Of a stretch of DNA of 64,000 bases, positions 25,701-32,917 are shown one piece after another. The notes under the pieces are model-generated. The model was not told the origin of the DNA and searched no databases. It saw only the letters and a list, made by a program, of their open reading frames with translations. Source of the stretch: JAIBJN01 sp963847985 (lineage in GTDB: Bacteria > Actinomycetota > Thermoleophilia > Gaiellales > Gaiellaceae); NCBI GenBank assembly GCA_963847985.1, contig CAWKBS010000008.1, positions 372,001-436,000 of the forward strand, written 5' to 3'. The translations under genes and the position numbers were made by a program. Every line of letters starts with the position of its first letter. Position 1 is the first letter of the stretch.

Positions 25701-26096
25701 CTCGACGTCTACTGGAGCGTCGGCGGCCGCGCGCTCGTCCTCGACTACAAGACGAACTCGCTGGCCGAGGGCACGCCCGAGGAGATCGTGGAGGCCGACT
25801 ACCGGCTGCAGCGGCTCGTCTACGCGCTCGCCTGCTTGAGGACCGGAGCAGAGGAGGTCGAGGTCGTCTACCACTTCCTCGAGCGGCCGGACGCGGTCGT
25901 CTCGACCCGGTTCGCGGTCGCCGACACCGAGGCGCTCGAGGCCGAGCTCTCGGCCGCGATCGACCGGATCAACGCAGGGGAGTTCCGCCCGACGCCGAGC
26001 GAGTTCACCTGCTCCGGCTGCCCGGCGCGCGACCGGGTTTGCGCCGGGCCGCGGCTCCTCTCGGTCCAGGTCCCGGCGGAGTACGCGGAGGTCTAG
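22719..26096 (+). CDS. addA: AddA-type UvrD/RecB helicase-nuclease
   Basis: A 1125-residue superfamily 1A helicase with C-terminal nuclease, the motor of the double-strand break resection complex. Visible motifs are SAGAGTGKTTVL (Walker A, about 24-35), VDEFQDTN (Walker B), GDEFQSIYRFR, LTQNYRSRPEVL, LTIHSAKGLEF and YVAMTRA. The C-terminal RecB nuclease has HGRLDVYW and VLDYKTN. It also carries FDRCSYRYY upstream and CSGCPARDRVC near the end, a four-Cys pattern that could bind a second iron-sulfur cluster. GTG 22719 overlaps the addB stop. Confidence 0.92.
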   Translation: MNAPNPEQTAAIEAPGVVFVSAGAGTGKTTVLVERFVKAVERGLDIDSLLVITYTERAAGELRDRIRARLVDAGRGELARELDAAWISTIHGFCNRLLRAHPFAAGIDPRFRVLDDAQARVLQREAFDLTLGEFCEGDDEERLGLLSTYGVRALRRMLTGVHETLRAAGRPLELELGERASLAVRIEELRETARALAADSEAGETARATAARALEVLADRTLPERLLDLGELKARGDRAVSYEEARRGVEQAALDDLAARDRDLLQELLDRFGLAYRAAKDRESGLDFEDLQLAARDLLRNDPAVRERESWRFRSIMVDEFQDTNRLQCEIVDLLAEGQEGQEGKELFFVGDEFQSIYRFRHADVEVFRERREQSGGVLALTQNYRSRPEVLAAVNHLFSSEFGDEFQPLEAAGRFPDPVFGAPVELLVTDKASYAGTPTHWRRAEARHIAARVRQLVDSGEASAGEIVLLFAAGTDAEHYEEELRRAGLQTYRATGRGYFGQQQVVDLLAYLRLLHNRYDDEALVTVLASPFVGLSNDALVLLRRAATKRPFFVPFERGLPADLSDEDRRLCQAFLQRFERLGKAANGLSLERLCERIVADHDYDLAVLAQWDGRRRYANMRKLARLARSYEELRGRDIEGFVRFVRDQEAVGARELEAVAEEEDADAVRLLTIHSAKGLEFKVVIVADAGRDRNAPSPDEILCLPDGRFGFRVADPATGSRRPAFGYEQVREAEREAERAERLRLYYVAMTRAIDRLIVSGAIDPGRTADQATPIGWVLARLEAEELDAAGDGPVELVRDGARLLVRVDRHRVAEAVAVPVEAAAAPEAAEEGQLALFAGENVAPLPPPAPRLPELPPVPAPPLHRVRSLSYSALALFDRCSYRYYAERVAGLRAEDAHGTVPGTTGLAATEIGDAVHRLLETVDLAAPVAPDVEAVRAWYPAVTDEELERIRGFVGSYCESELARRIAGLAGAVPERPFAFEHDGVLLHGRLDVYWSVGGRALVLDYKTNSLAEGTPEEIVEADYRLQRLVYALACLRTGAEEVEVVYHFLERPDAVVSTRFAVADTEALEAELSAAIDRINAGEFRPTPSEFTCSGCPARDRVCAGPRLLSVQVPAEYAEV

Positions 26097-26108
26097 CTTC
26101 CGTGTCGG

Positions 26109-26792
26109 ATGGCGATCTCGGCGCCGCGTAACTACGTCCGCGAGGCGCGGCGGCGGGTCGCGCCGAAGCGGGAGCGCATCGGCGAGATCGTCGAGCGGCT
26201 CGCGCGAGGCGCATCCGGACGCGACGATCGCGCTCCGCTTCCGGGACCCGGTCGAGCTGCTCGTCTCCGTCATGCTCTCCGCCCAGACGACGGACGTGAC
26301 CGTGAACCGCGTCACCGACGCGCTCTTCCGGAAGTACCGTCGGCCCGAGGACTACCTCGCCGTCCCGCTGGAAGAGCTGGAGGCCGACATCCGCCCGACG
26401 GGCACGTTCCGCCAGAAGGCGAAGAACCTCCGAGGGACGATGACGATGCTGATCACGGAGTACGACGGCCGTGTCCCGGAGCGGCTCGACGAGCTCGTCC
26501 GGCTCCCCGGGGTCGGTCGCAAGACGGCGAACGTCGTCGCCGCCGAGCGGGGAGCGACCCAGGGGATCGTCGTCGACACCCACGTCCGCCGCCTGTCGCA
26601 GCGGCTCGGCCTCACGAGGCAGCAGGACCCGGTGAAGATCGAGCGCGACCTCATGCGCGTCGTCCCGCGGGCGGACTGGGCCCGCTTCCCGCACCATGCT
26701 CATCTGGCACGGCCGCCGGGTCTGCGATGCGCGGCGCCCCCGCTGCGAGGAGCTGCGTCCTCGCAGGCCTCTGTCCGTCGAGCCGCGTGTAG
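26109..26792 (+). pseudogene. nth: Endonuclease III (nth) interrupted by three +1 frameshifts
   Basis: The protein is a bifunctional glycosylase/AP lyase for oxidised pyrimidines. The sequence can be rebuilt completely by skipping one base at each of three sites: near 26205, at 26694-26695 and at 26753. It then reads from MAISAPRNYV through EAHPDATIALRFRDP, SVMLSAQTTD, the helix-hairpin-helix LPGVGRKTANVV with catalytic Lys, VDTHVRR with catalytic Asp, and FPHMLIWHGRR. It ends in an exact Fe-S ligand set C-x6-C-x2-C-x5-C and a stop at 26790-26792. All key residues survive, so decay is not otherwise visible. Confidence 0.88.
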
Positions 26793-26799
26793 TCCCCGG

Positions 26800-26836
26800 C
26801 GGACACGTCCCGGTGCCAGGCACTTGGCCGTGTCCG
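26800..26836. repeat. Nested palindromic repeat (REP-like) downstream of nth
   Basis: CGGACACG (26800-26807) pairs perfectly with CGTGTCCG (26829-26836), and the interior holds the palindrome GTGCCAGGCAC (26813-26823). A related, more degenerate copy with GGTGCCAGG and CCGGAAAGGG follows near 26910-26950. There is no T-tract, so a repeat element is as likely as a terminator. The rest of the 184-base gap up to 26976 holds nothing else I can recognise. Confidence 0.7.
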
Positions 26837-26976
26837 GAAAGGGCGTCGCGTGCGTCGCAGTGCGAGGTCTGGCGGCGATCCCGTGCGTCAGGCCCGATCT
26901 CGGCGGCCAGGTCCGGTGCCAGGCCCGGGACGCGGCCGGAAAGGGTCCGACGGCTCCGCCGGGCGCACGCGGCCGG

Positions 26977-27420
26977 TCAGCGCGGCGCGACGGCGACGAG
27001 GAGCCCGCCGTCCTCGTCGTACGCCGGGAAGAAGTCGGCGCGCACCACCTTCTTGACGCCCGAGCGGGTCTTCAGCGTCAGCTTCTGGTCGAAGCGGCGC
27101 ACGCCGTACTCGAGCGTGAGGGCCGCCGGCGTCGGCCCGTTGCCCTCGGGCTCGAAGAGGGTCGTCATGACGTCGTGCCCGAGCAGGTCGCTCTCGCGGT
27201 AGCCCGTGAGCTCGAAGACGCCCTGGCCGGTGGCGATGATCCGGCCCTCGCTGTTGCAGACGAGGAACCCGGTCCCCGGGGCCGGGTAGTAGTCGTCGAG
27301 GAGCTCATAGAGGAAGCCGAAGCCGCAGCTCGCGCAGGCGACCGGCCGCCCGGTCAGGCCTTCGATGCCGTCGTCGTCGACCGACCGTCGCCGGCAGTTC
27401 GGGCAGATGAAGTACGGCAT
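26977..27420 (-). CDS. Zinc-ribbon plus PAS domain protein
   Basis: A 147-residue soluble protein. The N-terminal 38 residues hold two CxxC pairs, CPNC (6-9) and CASC (about 29-32), forming a zinc ribbon. The remainder is a PAS domain (about 45-145; GFLVCNSEGRIIATGQGVFELTGY is the classic first half). It has no output domain, so it probably acts through a protein partner or DNA/RNA contact via the ribbon. It starts nine bases after the trxB stop and is likely in that operon, suggesting redox or stress sensing (inference). Confidence 0.82.
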   Translation of the reverse strand: MPYFICPNCRRRSVDDDGIEGLTGRPVACASCGFGFLYELLDDYYPAPGTGFLVCNSEGRIIATGQGVFELTGYRESDLLGHDVMTTLFEPEGNGPTPAALTLEYGVRRFDQKLTLKTRSGVKKVVRADFFPAYDEDGGLLVAVAPR

Positions 27421-27429
27421 GGAGGAAAG

Positions 27430-28401
27430 CTAGCTGCGGGGCGCGGCCAGGGCGTCCAACAGCCGGCCGCCCTCCGCGGCCAGCCAGCGCTCGGCGTCGA
27501 GCGCGGCCATGCAGCCCGACCCGGCCGCCGTGACGGCCTGGCGGTAGACGTCGTCCTGCACGTCGCCCGCGGCGAACACGCCCGGGATGTTCGTCTCCGT
27601 CGTCTTCCCCCGCGTCACCAGGTAGCCGGACTCGGGATCCATGTCGAGCTGGCCCTTGAACAGCTCGGTGTTCGGGTCGTGCCCGATGGCGACGAAAAGC
27701 CCGTCGGCCGGGATCTCGGTCACCTCGTCGGTCTTGACGTTCCGAACGATCACACCCGTCACGACGCCGTCGCCGACCACGTCCTCGACCACGGAGTCGA
27801 GGACGAACTCGATCCTGTCCGTCGCGGTCGCGCGGTCGGTCATGATCTGGGAGGCGCGGAAGACGTCGCGGCGGTGCACGACCGTCACCTTCGAGGCGAA
27901 CTTGGCCAGGAACGTCGCCTCTTCCATGGCCGAGTCCCCGCCGCCGACGACCACGACGTCCTTGTCGCGGAAGAACGCGGCGTCGCAGACGGCGCAGTAG
28001 GAAACGCCGCGTCCCTGCAGGGTTCGCTCGGATTCGAGCCCGAGCTGACGGGCGTTCGCGCCGGTGGCCACGATCACGCTCTCCGCGCGGTACTCGTCGT
28101 CGTTCACCCAGACCCGGAAGGGGCGCTCGGAGAAGTCGACCTTCGTGACGTCGTCGGTCACGAACTCGGCGCCGAAGCGCTCCGCCTGCTTGCGGAACTC
28201 CTGCATCATCTCGGGCCCGAGCACGCCGGCCGGGTAGCCCGGGTAGTTCTCGACGTCGCTCGTGATCATGAGCTGACCGCCCCAGCTGACGCCCTCGATC
28301 ACGAGAGGGTTCATGTTCGCCCGTGCGGCATACAGAGCGGCGGTGTATCCCGCCGCTGCCCCGCCGATCACGATGATTTCGCGCACGTCATTCGAGCTCA
28401 C
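27430..28401 (-). CDS. trxB: Thioredoxin reductase
   Basis: A 323-residue FAD/NADPH enzyme that reduces thioredoxin. It has the N-terminal FAD loop VIGGAAAGYTAALYAAR, the redox-active CAVC (C136, C139), the NADPH loop VVVGGGDSAMEEA, and the C-terminal FAD segment GVFAAGDV. The FAD loop reads GGAAAG rather than the common GSGPAG. GTG 28401 is preferred over TTG 28434 because a GAGG ribosome site precedes it at good spacing and it gives the usual family N-terminus. Confidence 0.95.
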   Translation of the reverse strand: MSSNDVREIIVIGGAAAGYTAALYAARANMNPLVIEGVSWGGQLMITSDVENYPGYPAGVLGPEMMQEFRKQAERFGAEFVTDDVTKVDFSERPFRVWVNDDEYRAESVIVATGANARQLGLESERTLQGRGVSYCAVCDAAFFRDKDVVVVGGGDSAMEEATFLAKFASKVTVVHRRDVFRASQIMTDRATATDRIEFVLDSVVEDVVGDGVVTGVIVRNVKTDEVTEIPADGLFVAIGHDPNTELFKGQLDMDPESGYLVTRGKTTETNIPGVFAAGDVQDDVYRQAVTAAGSGCMAALDAERWLAAEGGRLLDALAAPRS

Positions 28402-28513
28402 CGGCTCACCTCGATCGAATTCGATGTCCTGCAAGGGTTAACGACAGCCGTCGGGATCGTGTTCCATTGTGTAGCTTCTCGGCTCGGAGGGGAAACCTAC
28501 AGGGGACATCCGG

Positions 28514-29656
28514 ATGGCACGCACAGTCACCTGGGACGAGTTGCGCGACCTCGCCGGGTTCGAGGCCGTGAACGGGTACGCGATCAGCGTCTATCTCGAC
28601 CTGGATCCGAGCCTGGTGCCCACCGCGGGCGACGCGCACACCCGCCTGAACTCGCTCCTCGACGGGGCCGCCAAGGAGAACGGGGGAAAGGCGCGGGAGC
28701 TCACGCACCAGCAGCGCCTCGCGCTCCGGGACGATCTCGACCGGATCCGGCGCTACTTCGAGGCCGAGTTCGAGCGGGACGGTGCGCGCGGCCTCGCCAT
28801 CTTCTGCGCCGGCCTCGACAACGTCTGGCGCCCGCTGCCGCTGACCGAGGTCGTGCCCGACCGGATCAAGGTCGACCAGCTTCTCTACCTCGCCCCGCTG
28901 GTCCCGCTCGTCGGGCGCGGGGAGGGCGCGCTCGTCCTCGTGGTCAGCAAGGAGCAGGGGCGCTTCTACCGGCTCCGCGCCGGTCGGCTGGAGGATCTCG
29001 CCGACCACTTCGACGAACAGCCGCGGCGTCACGACGGGGGCGGCTGGGCCCAGGGGCGTCTCCAGCGCCACGCCGACGAGCTCGTCCACGACCACCTGAA
29101 GAAGGTGGCGGAGGAGCTCGACGGGTTCGTGCGCCGGCTGCGGAAGCCGCAGGTCGTGGTCATCGCCAACGAGGAGACGTGGGGGGAGTTCGAGGGCGTC
29201 CTCTCGCAGGAAGCGCGCTCCGTTGTCGCCGGGGTCGCTCACGCCGAATCGCACGCGCAGGCACCGGAGCTGCTTGGCGTTGCCGCTCCCGTGCTCGAGC
29301 GCTGGCGCGCCGAGAAGGAGGTCCAGGTCGTCGACCGCTGGAGCGAGGAGCTCGGCCGGAACGGCCGCGCGGCCTCCGGGTGGCGGGCGACGCTCGAGGC
29401 CGCCTCGGACGCGCGCGTCGAGCTGCTCCTCTTCCGCGAGGGCGCCGAGCACGAGGCCAGGCGCTGCCCCGCCTGCGGACGCCTCTCGCTCGACGGCGCC
29501 AAGTGCCCGCTGGACGGGACTCAACTCGAGCCGTCCACCGACGGGCTCGACCTGGCCGTCCACCAGACCCTCGCCCACGGCGGGCGGGTCTGGGCGGTCC
29601 GCCACCGCGACGAGCTCGACGCCGTGGACGGCATCGGGGCGCTGCTGCGGTTCTAG
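28514..29656 (+). CDS. eRF1/Vms1-like bacterial release factor family protein
   Basis: A 380-residue protein of the bacterial/archaeal eRF1-domain family (baeRF, related to Vms1/ANKZF1 peptidyl-tRNA hydrolases). The signature region GGGWAQGRLQRHADELVHDHL begins at residue 175; Q180 is in the position of the catalytic Gln that hydrolyses peptidyl-tRNA. A C-terminal zinc knuckle is seen as CPACG...CPLDG (about 318-336). The likely role is release of peptides from stalled ribosomes or split subunits. It is divergent from trxB, with a leadered start (GGAGGGG upstream). Confidence 0.8.
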   Translation: MARTVTWDELRDLAGFEAVNGYAISVYLDLDPSLVPTAGDAHTRLNSLLDGAAKENGGKARELTHQQRLALRDDLDRIRRYFEAEFERDGARGLAIFCAGLDNVWRPLPLTEVVPDRIKVDQLLYLAPLVPLVGRGEGALVLVVSKEQGRFYRLRAGRLEDLADHFDEQPRRHDGGGWAQGRLQRHADELVHDHLKKVAEELDGFVRRLRKPQVVVIANEETWGEFEGVLSQEARSVVAGVAHAESHAQAPELLGVAAPVLERWRAEKEVQVVDRWSEELGRNGRAASGWRATLEAASDARVELLLFREGAEHEARRCPACGRLSLDGAKCPLDGTQLEPSTDGLDLAVHQTLAHGGRVWAVRHRDELDAVDGIGALLRF

Positions 29657-29688
29657 GAGCGCTTCGGCGACGTGCCGCCGGGGCGCGC

Positions 29689-31587
29689 TCAGGCGCGGGC
29701 TTCGGCGCGGAGCTCCGCCGGTTCCGCGGCGGGCTGGTCGTCGGCGCCCGCGACCGGAAGCTCGAAGAAGAAGGTCGAGCCTTCGCCCTCGCGCGAGGCG
29801 ACCCAGATCCTGCCGCCCATCCGGCGGACGAGCTCACGGCAGATGTAGAGGCCGAGACCCGTTCCGCCGACGCCACGCGTCAGGTTGGGGTCGAGGCGGA
29901 AGAACTTCTCGAAGATCCGTTCCTGCTCGCGCAGCGGGATCCCGAGGCCCTCGTCGCGGACGGCGAAGAGCACGCGCCCCTCGTGGCGCGTGAGCGAGAG
30001 GTGGACACGGCCTCCGGAGGGGGAGTACTTGACCGCGTTCTCGACGAGGTTCGTCAGCACCTGCCGCAGCATGTCCGGATCGGCCGCGACCGGAGGGAGG
30101 TCGTCTTCCGGAGCCAGCTCGATCGCCACTCCGGGCGGCGCATGGACGCGCGCCGCCTCGACCACCTGGAGCGCCAACCGGCCCGCGTCGCAGCGCTCGA
30201 CCGCGAATGCGAAGCTGCCGGAGTCGAGCCGGCTCGCGGCGAGCACCTGCTCCACGATCCGCGCCAGCCTGTCGGACTCGCCCGCGATCACGGCCAGCAG
30301 GCGTCCTCGGTGGTCGTCGTCGAGCTCGATGTCCTTGCGCCGGAGCGTCATCGCCGCGCCGTAGACGGCAGCGAGCGGCGTCCGCAGCTCGTGCGAGACG
30401 GTGGCCACGAACTCGCTCTTGAGCTTCTCGATGCCGCGCTCCTCCGTCAGGTCGCGCAGGGCGTAGACCGTCCCGTCGGGAAACTGGACGGCCGAGATCG
30501 AGATCCACAGCTCCCGGTCGCCGAGGTCGAGCGGCAGCGTCTCGGCGTGCTTCGCGGCATAGGCGGGGGCGCTCGCCACCGGGACGAGCGGCTCGATCGC
30601 CGCCCACCCGGGCAGGACCTCCTGCGGCCGGCGGTCGAGGACGCGGTCGGGGTCGAGCCCCGTGACGGCCGCGATCGCCGGGTTCCACAGCCGGATCACG
30701 CCGGTGCCGTCGACGAAGAAGACGCCGTCGCCGATGTGGGCCAGGACGCGCGCTGCGCGCTCCCGCTCCTCCCTGACCTCTTCCTGCAGGCGCGTCCGCT
30801 CGAGCACGTCGCCTGCCTCGTTGGCGATCAGCTCGGCGACGGCCACCGTGACGCTGTCGAACCTCCGCGGAGCGGCGACCGCGTAGAACGTCAGGGTGCC
30901 GACGGGGCTGCCCTCGTGGCGGATCGGGACGACGAGGGCGCTGCGGGCGCCAATGGCGCGGGCCAGCTGCATCTTCAGCCGCCGCTCCTGGGAGATGTCG
31001 TTCACGACCAGCGGCCGACCTTCCGCGAGGAGCCGCTGATTGAAGGCGTCGGAGGCCTCGACCTGGAACGTCTGCCAGAGCTCGTCCGAGATCCCGCTGG
31101 CTGCCGCCGCCCGGAGGACGTTGCTCGCCGAGTCGTACAGGAGGAGAACGGCCGCGTCCGCGCCCACCGCGGGGGCAGCGGTCTCGAGGATGTCTCCGCC
31201 GACCTGCTCGACGGGCCCCGCCTGCGAGCTCAGCCGCGCGATCGCGCCGAGAATCTCGAGCTCACGGATGCGCTGCGGCCGCGACGCTCCCCGGCGCAGG
31301 CTCTCGCGGCCGCGCCGTGTGGCCAGGGCGACCCAGACGGCGGTGGCCAGTGCGGCGGCGACGATGGAAAGCGCGATGAAGGCCGTGGAGTCGACCTCCC
31401 AGCGCCCCGAGACTCCCATGGCGAAGATGAAGAGCTGCTGGACCGACGAGGCGACCAGTAGGAGCCCGGCCGAGAGCGTCAGTGCCGCGCCCGGGAAGCG
31501 CCGCTCGCGCCACCACACCCTGAGCAGGAGCACGCCGAGGCCGAGCAGCGCAGCCCCGAGCCACAGGAAGAACCAGGCGAACTCCAC
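29689..31587 (-). CDS. Membrane sensor histidine kinase (TM-GAF-PAS-HisKA-HATPase)
   Basis: A 632-residue kinase with three N-terminal membrane helices (about 4-22, 36-56, 68-90), a GAF domain (about 115-265), a PAS domain (about 280-375), a HisKA dimerisation domain with the phospho-acceptor in VSHELRTPL, and a HATPase domain containing NLVENAVKYSP, DEGLGIP and GGTGLGLYI. The GAF domain would sense a cytoplasmic ligand. No response regulator gene is adjacent, so the partner is unknown. GTG 31587 has an AAGGA site and a TATACT -10 box at 31606-31611 (minus strand). Confidence 0.93.
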   Translation of the reverse strand: MEFAWFFLWLGAALLGLGVLLLRVWWRERRFPGAALTLSAGLLLVASSVQQLFIFAMGVSGRWEVDSTAFIALSIVAAALATAVWVALATRRGRESLRRGASRPQRIRELEILGAIARLSSQAGPVEQVGGDILETAAPAVGADAAVLLLYDSASNVLRAAAASGISDELWQTFQVEASDAFNQRLLAEGRPLVVNDISQERRLKMQLARAIGARSALVVPIRHEGSPVGTLTFYAVAAPRRFDSVTVAVAELIANEAGDVLERTRLQEEVREERERAARVLAHIGDGVFFVDGTGVIRLWNPAIAAVTGLDPDRVLDRRPQEVLPGWAAIEPLVPVASAPAYAAKHAETLPLDLGDRELWISISAVQFPDGTVYALRDLTEERGIEKLKSEFVATVSHELRTPLAAVYGAAMTLRRKDIELDDDHRGRLLAVIAGESDRLARIVEQVLAASRLDSGSFAFAVERCDAGRLALQVVEAARVHAPPGVAIELAPEDDLPPVAADPDMLRQVLTNLVENAVKYSPSGGRVHLSLTRHEGRVLFAVRDEGLGIPLREQERIFEKFFRLDPNLTRGVGGTGLGLYICRELVRRMGGRIWVASREGEGSTFFFELPVAGADDQPAAEPAELRAEARA

Positions 31588-31635
31588 GGAAGCGTCCTTC
31601 CCGCGAGTATAAGAAGCGCAACGTGCGCCGGGGAG

Positions 31636-32727
31636 CTACGCGGCGTCGACGGCGCGGGGGAGCTCGGCGAGCTCGATCGCCTCGCCCTCGGGCTCGGACT
31701 CCGAGGCGCGCTCGAGCTTCGCCTCGAAGCGGGTGAGGCGGCGCTCGGACTCGGAGAACTTCGACTGCGCGTTCCCGAGGTGTCTGCCCACGACGTCGAA
31801 GTCGGTCTTGAAGCGCGTGAAGTCCCGGTTCAGGTCGGCCACGTAGGTCATGACCTCCCGCGCGTGCTCCTCGATCCGTAAGCCCTTGAAGCCCTGGGCG
31901 AGGGTCAGCAGGTAGGTGTAGAAGGTGTTCGGGGAGACGGGGAAGACCCTCTGCTTCTGCGCGTACTCGACGGGGTTCGCGTCGCCGCCGATCCGGTTGC
32001 AGACGAGCTCGTAGTACACGGCCTCGGCGGGGAGGTACATGAAGGCGAACTCGTACGTGCCCTCCTCCGGACGGATGTACTTCTCGGCGATCGCGTCGAT
32101 GTGGCCCTTGACGTCGCGCGCGAACGCCTTCGCGTACTGCTCGCGCGTCACGTCGTCGTCGGCGTCGACGAAGCGCTGGAAGTTGTCGAGCGGGAACTTC
32201 GCGTCGATCGGGACGAGCGCGCCGTCGAGGCGGATGACCGCGTCCACCCGCTCGCCGCTTCGGAACCCGTGCTGGAGCGCGAACGTGCCCGCGGGAAGCA
32301 CGTCGGCGAGGAGCTGCTTGAGCAGCAGCTCGCCGACGCCGCCGCGCGCCTTCGGCGGCCGGAGCATCTGCTCGAAGCGCTGGAGGTCCTTCAGGCGCTC
32401 GTTCATCTGCGCGGTCGTCTCGCCGACCTTTCCGAGGCCCTCGTGCATGCGTGTCGACGTCTCCGTCATGCCGGCCAGGCGCCCGTCGACCTTGACATCC
32501 ATCTCGCCGAGGCGGCGGTCGACCTTCGTGTCGAGCTCGCCGAAGCGGCGGTCCATCGTCTCGGTCATGCCCACCAGGCGCCGGTCGATGTCGGCGTTCC
32601 GGCCGGTGAGCTGCTCGGCGCTCTCGTCTCGGTGGCGCGCGAAGTCGGCGCGAAGCACGCGCACGAGCCAAACGGCGCCGGCCGCGGCGGCGGCGAGGAT
32701 CAGCAGGATGGCGACGGTCCCGAACAT
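31636..32727 (-). CDS. rmuC: RmuC family DNA recombination protein
   Basis: A 363-residue protein with an N-terminal membrane anchor (about 3-23), a long coiled coil (about 28-115; repeated RRLGEMDxKVDxRL units), and the RmuC PD-(D/E)XK-like domain (about 120-320). Typical motifs are GGVGELLLKQLL, VPIDAKFPLDNF and VFPVSPNTFYTYL. RmuC limits genome rearrangement at inverted repeats. A short C-terminal coiled coil and acidic tail follow. The start ATG 32727 gives the usual membrane-first N-terminus. Confidence 0.94.
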   Translation of the reverse strand: MFGTVAILLILAAAAAGAVWLVRVLRADFARHRDESAEQLTGRNADIDRRLVGMTETMDRRFGELDTKVDRRLGEMDVKVDGRLAGMTETSTRMHEGLGKVGETTAQMNERLKDLQRFEQMLRPPKARGGVGELLLKQLLADVLPAGTFALQHGFRSGERVDAVIRLDGALVPIDAKFPLDNFQRFVDADDDVTREQYAKAFARDVKGHIDAIAEKYIRPEEGTYEFAFMYLPAEAVYYELVCNRIGGDANPVEYAQKQRVFPVSPNTFYTYLLTLAQGFKGLRIEEHAREVMTYVADLNRDFTRFKTDFDVVGRHLGNAQSKFSESERRLTRFEAKLERASESEPEGEAIELAELPRAVDAA

Positions 32728-32786
32728 GGGCCGACGAACAGTAGGGAGGAGGTCGGACGGACTCCACCGGAATCCGTCCCCTTAAG

Positions 32787-32826
32787 TGTCAAATCCGGCG
32801 AGCCCGAGGGCTTACCGGATCTGACA
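32787..32826. repeat. Nested hairpin between rmuC and nitrilase genes
   Basis: GTCAAATCCGG (32788-32798) pairs with CCGGATCTGAC (32815-32825) with a single mismatch, and the loop contains AGCCC (32801-32805) pairing with GGGCT (32808-32812). This two-tier hairpin sits between divergent genes, so it cannot end either transcript. An operator, attenuator or repeat unit are the options. Confidence 0.65.
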
Positions 32827-32905
32827 TGCGCGAGCCTAGCGACGGTCTCCGGGCATCGTCAAGCGAGTCGTGGGGCAACTCTCCGCAAAGAGCATCTTTT
32901 TTCGG

Positions 32906-32911
32906 TAGAAC
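32906..32911 (+). promoter_or_regulatory. -10 element TAGAAC for leaderless nitrilase operon mRNA
   Basis: TAGAAC ends six bases before ATG 32918, with no ribosome site. It would start the nitrilase, aminotransferase and exporter run. Confidence 0.45.
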
Positions 32912-32917
32912 CCCTTC

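Noticed and set aside
22554..26315. A 1253-codon minus-strand frame
   Set aside because: It is the complement of addA, whose helicase motifs are unmistakable on the plus strand; the minus translation has no recognisable domain.
26272..31461. A 1729-codon open frame on the plus strand
   Set aside because: Only its first 140 codons belong to the split nth gene. The rest is antisense to trxB and the kinase and frame-shadow of the release factor; high GC leaves such frames open by chance.
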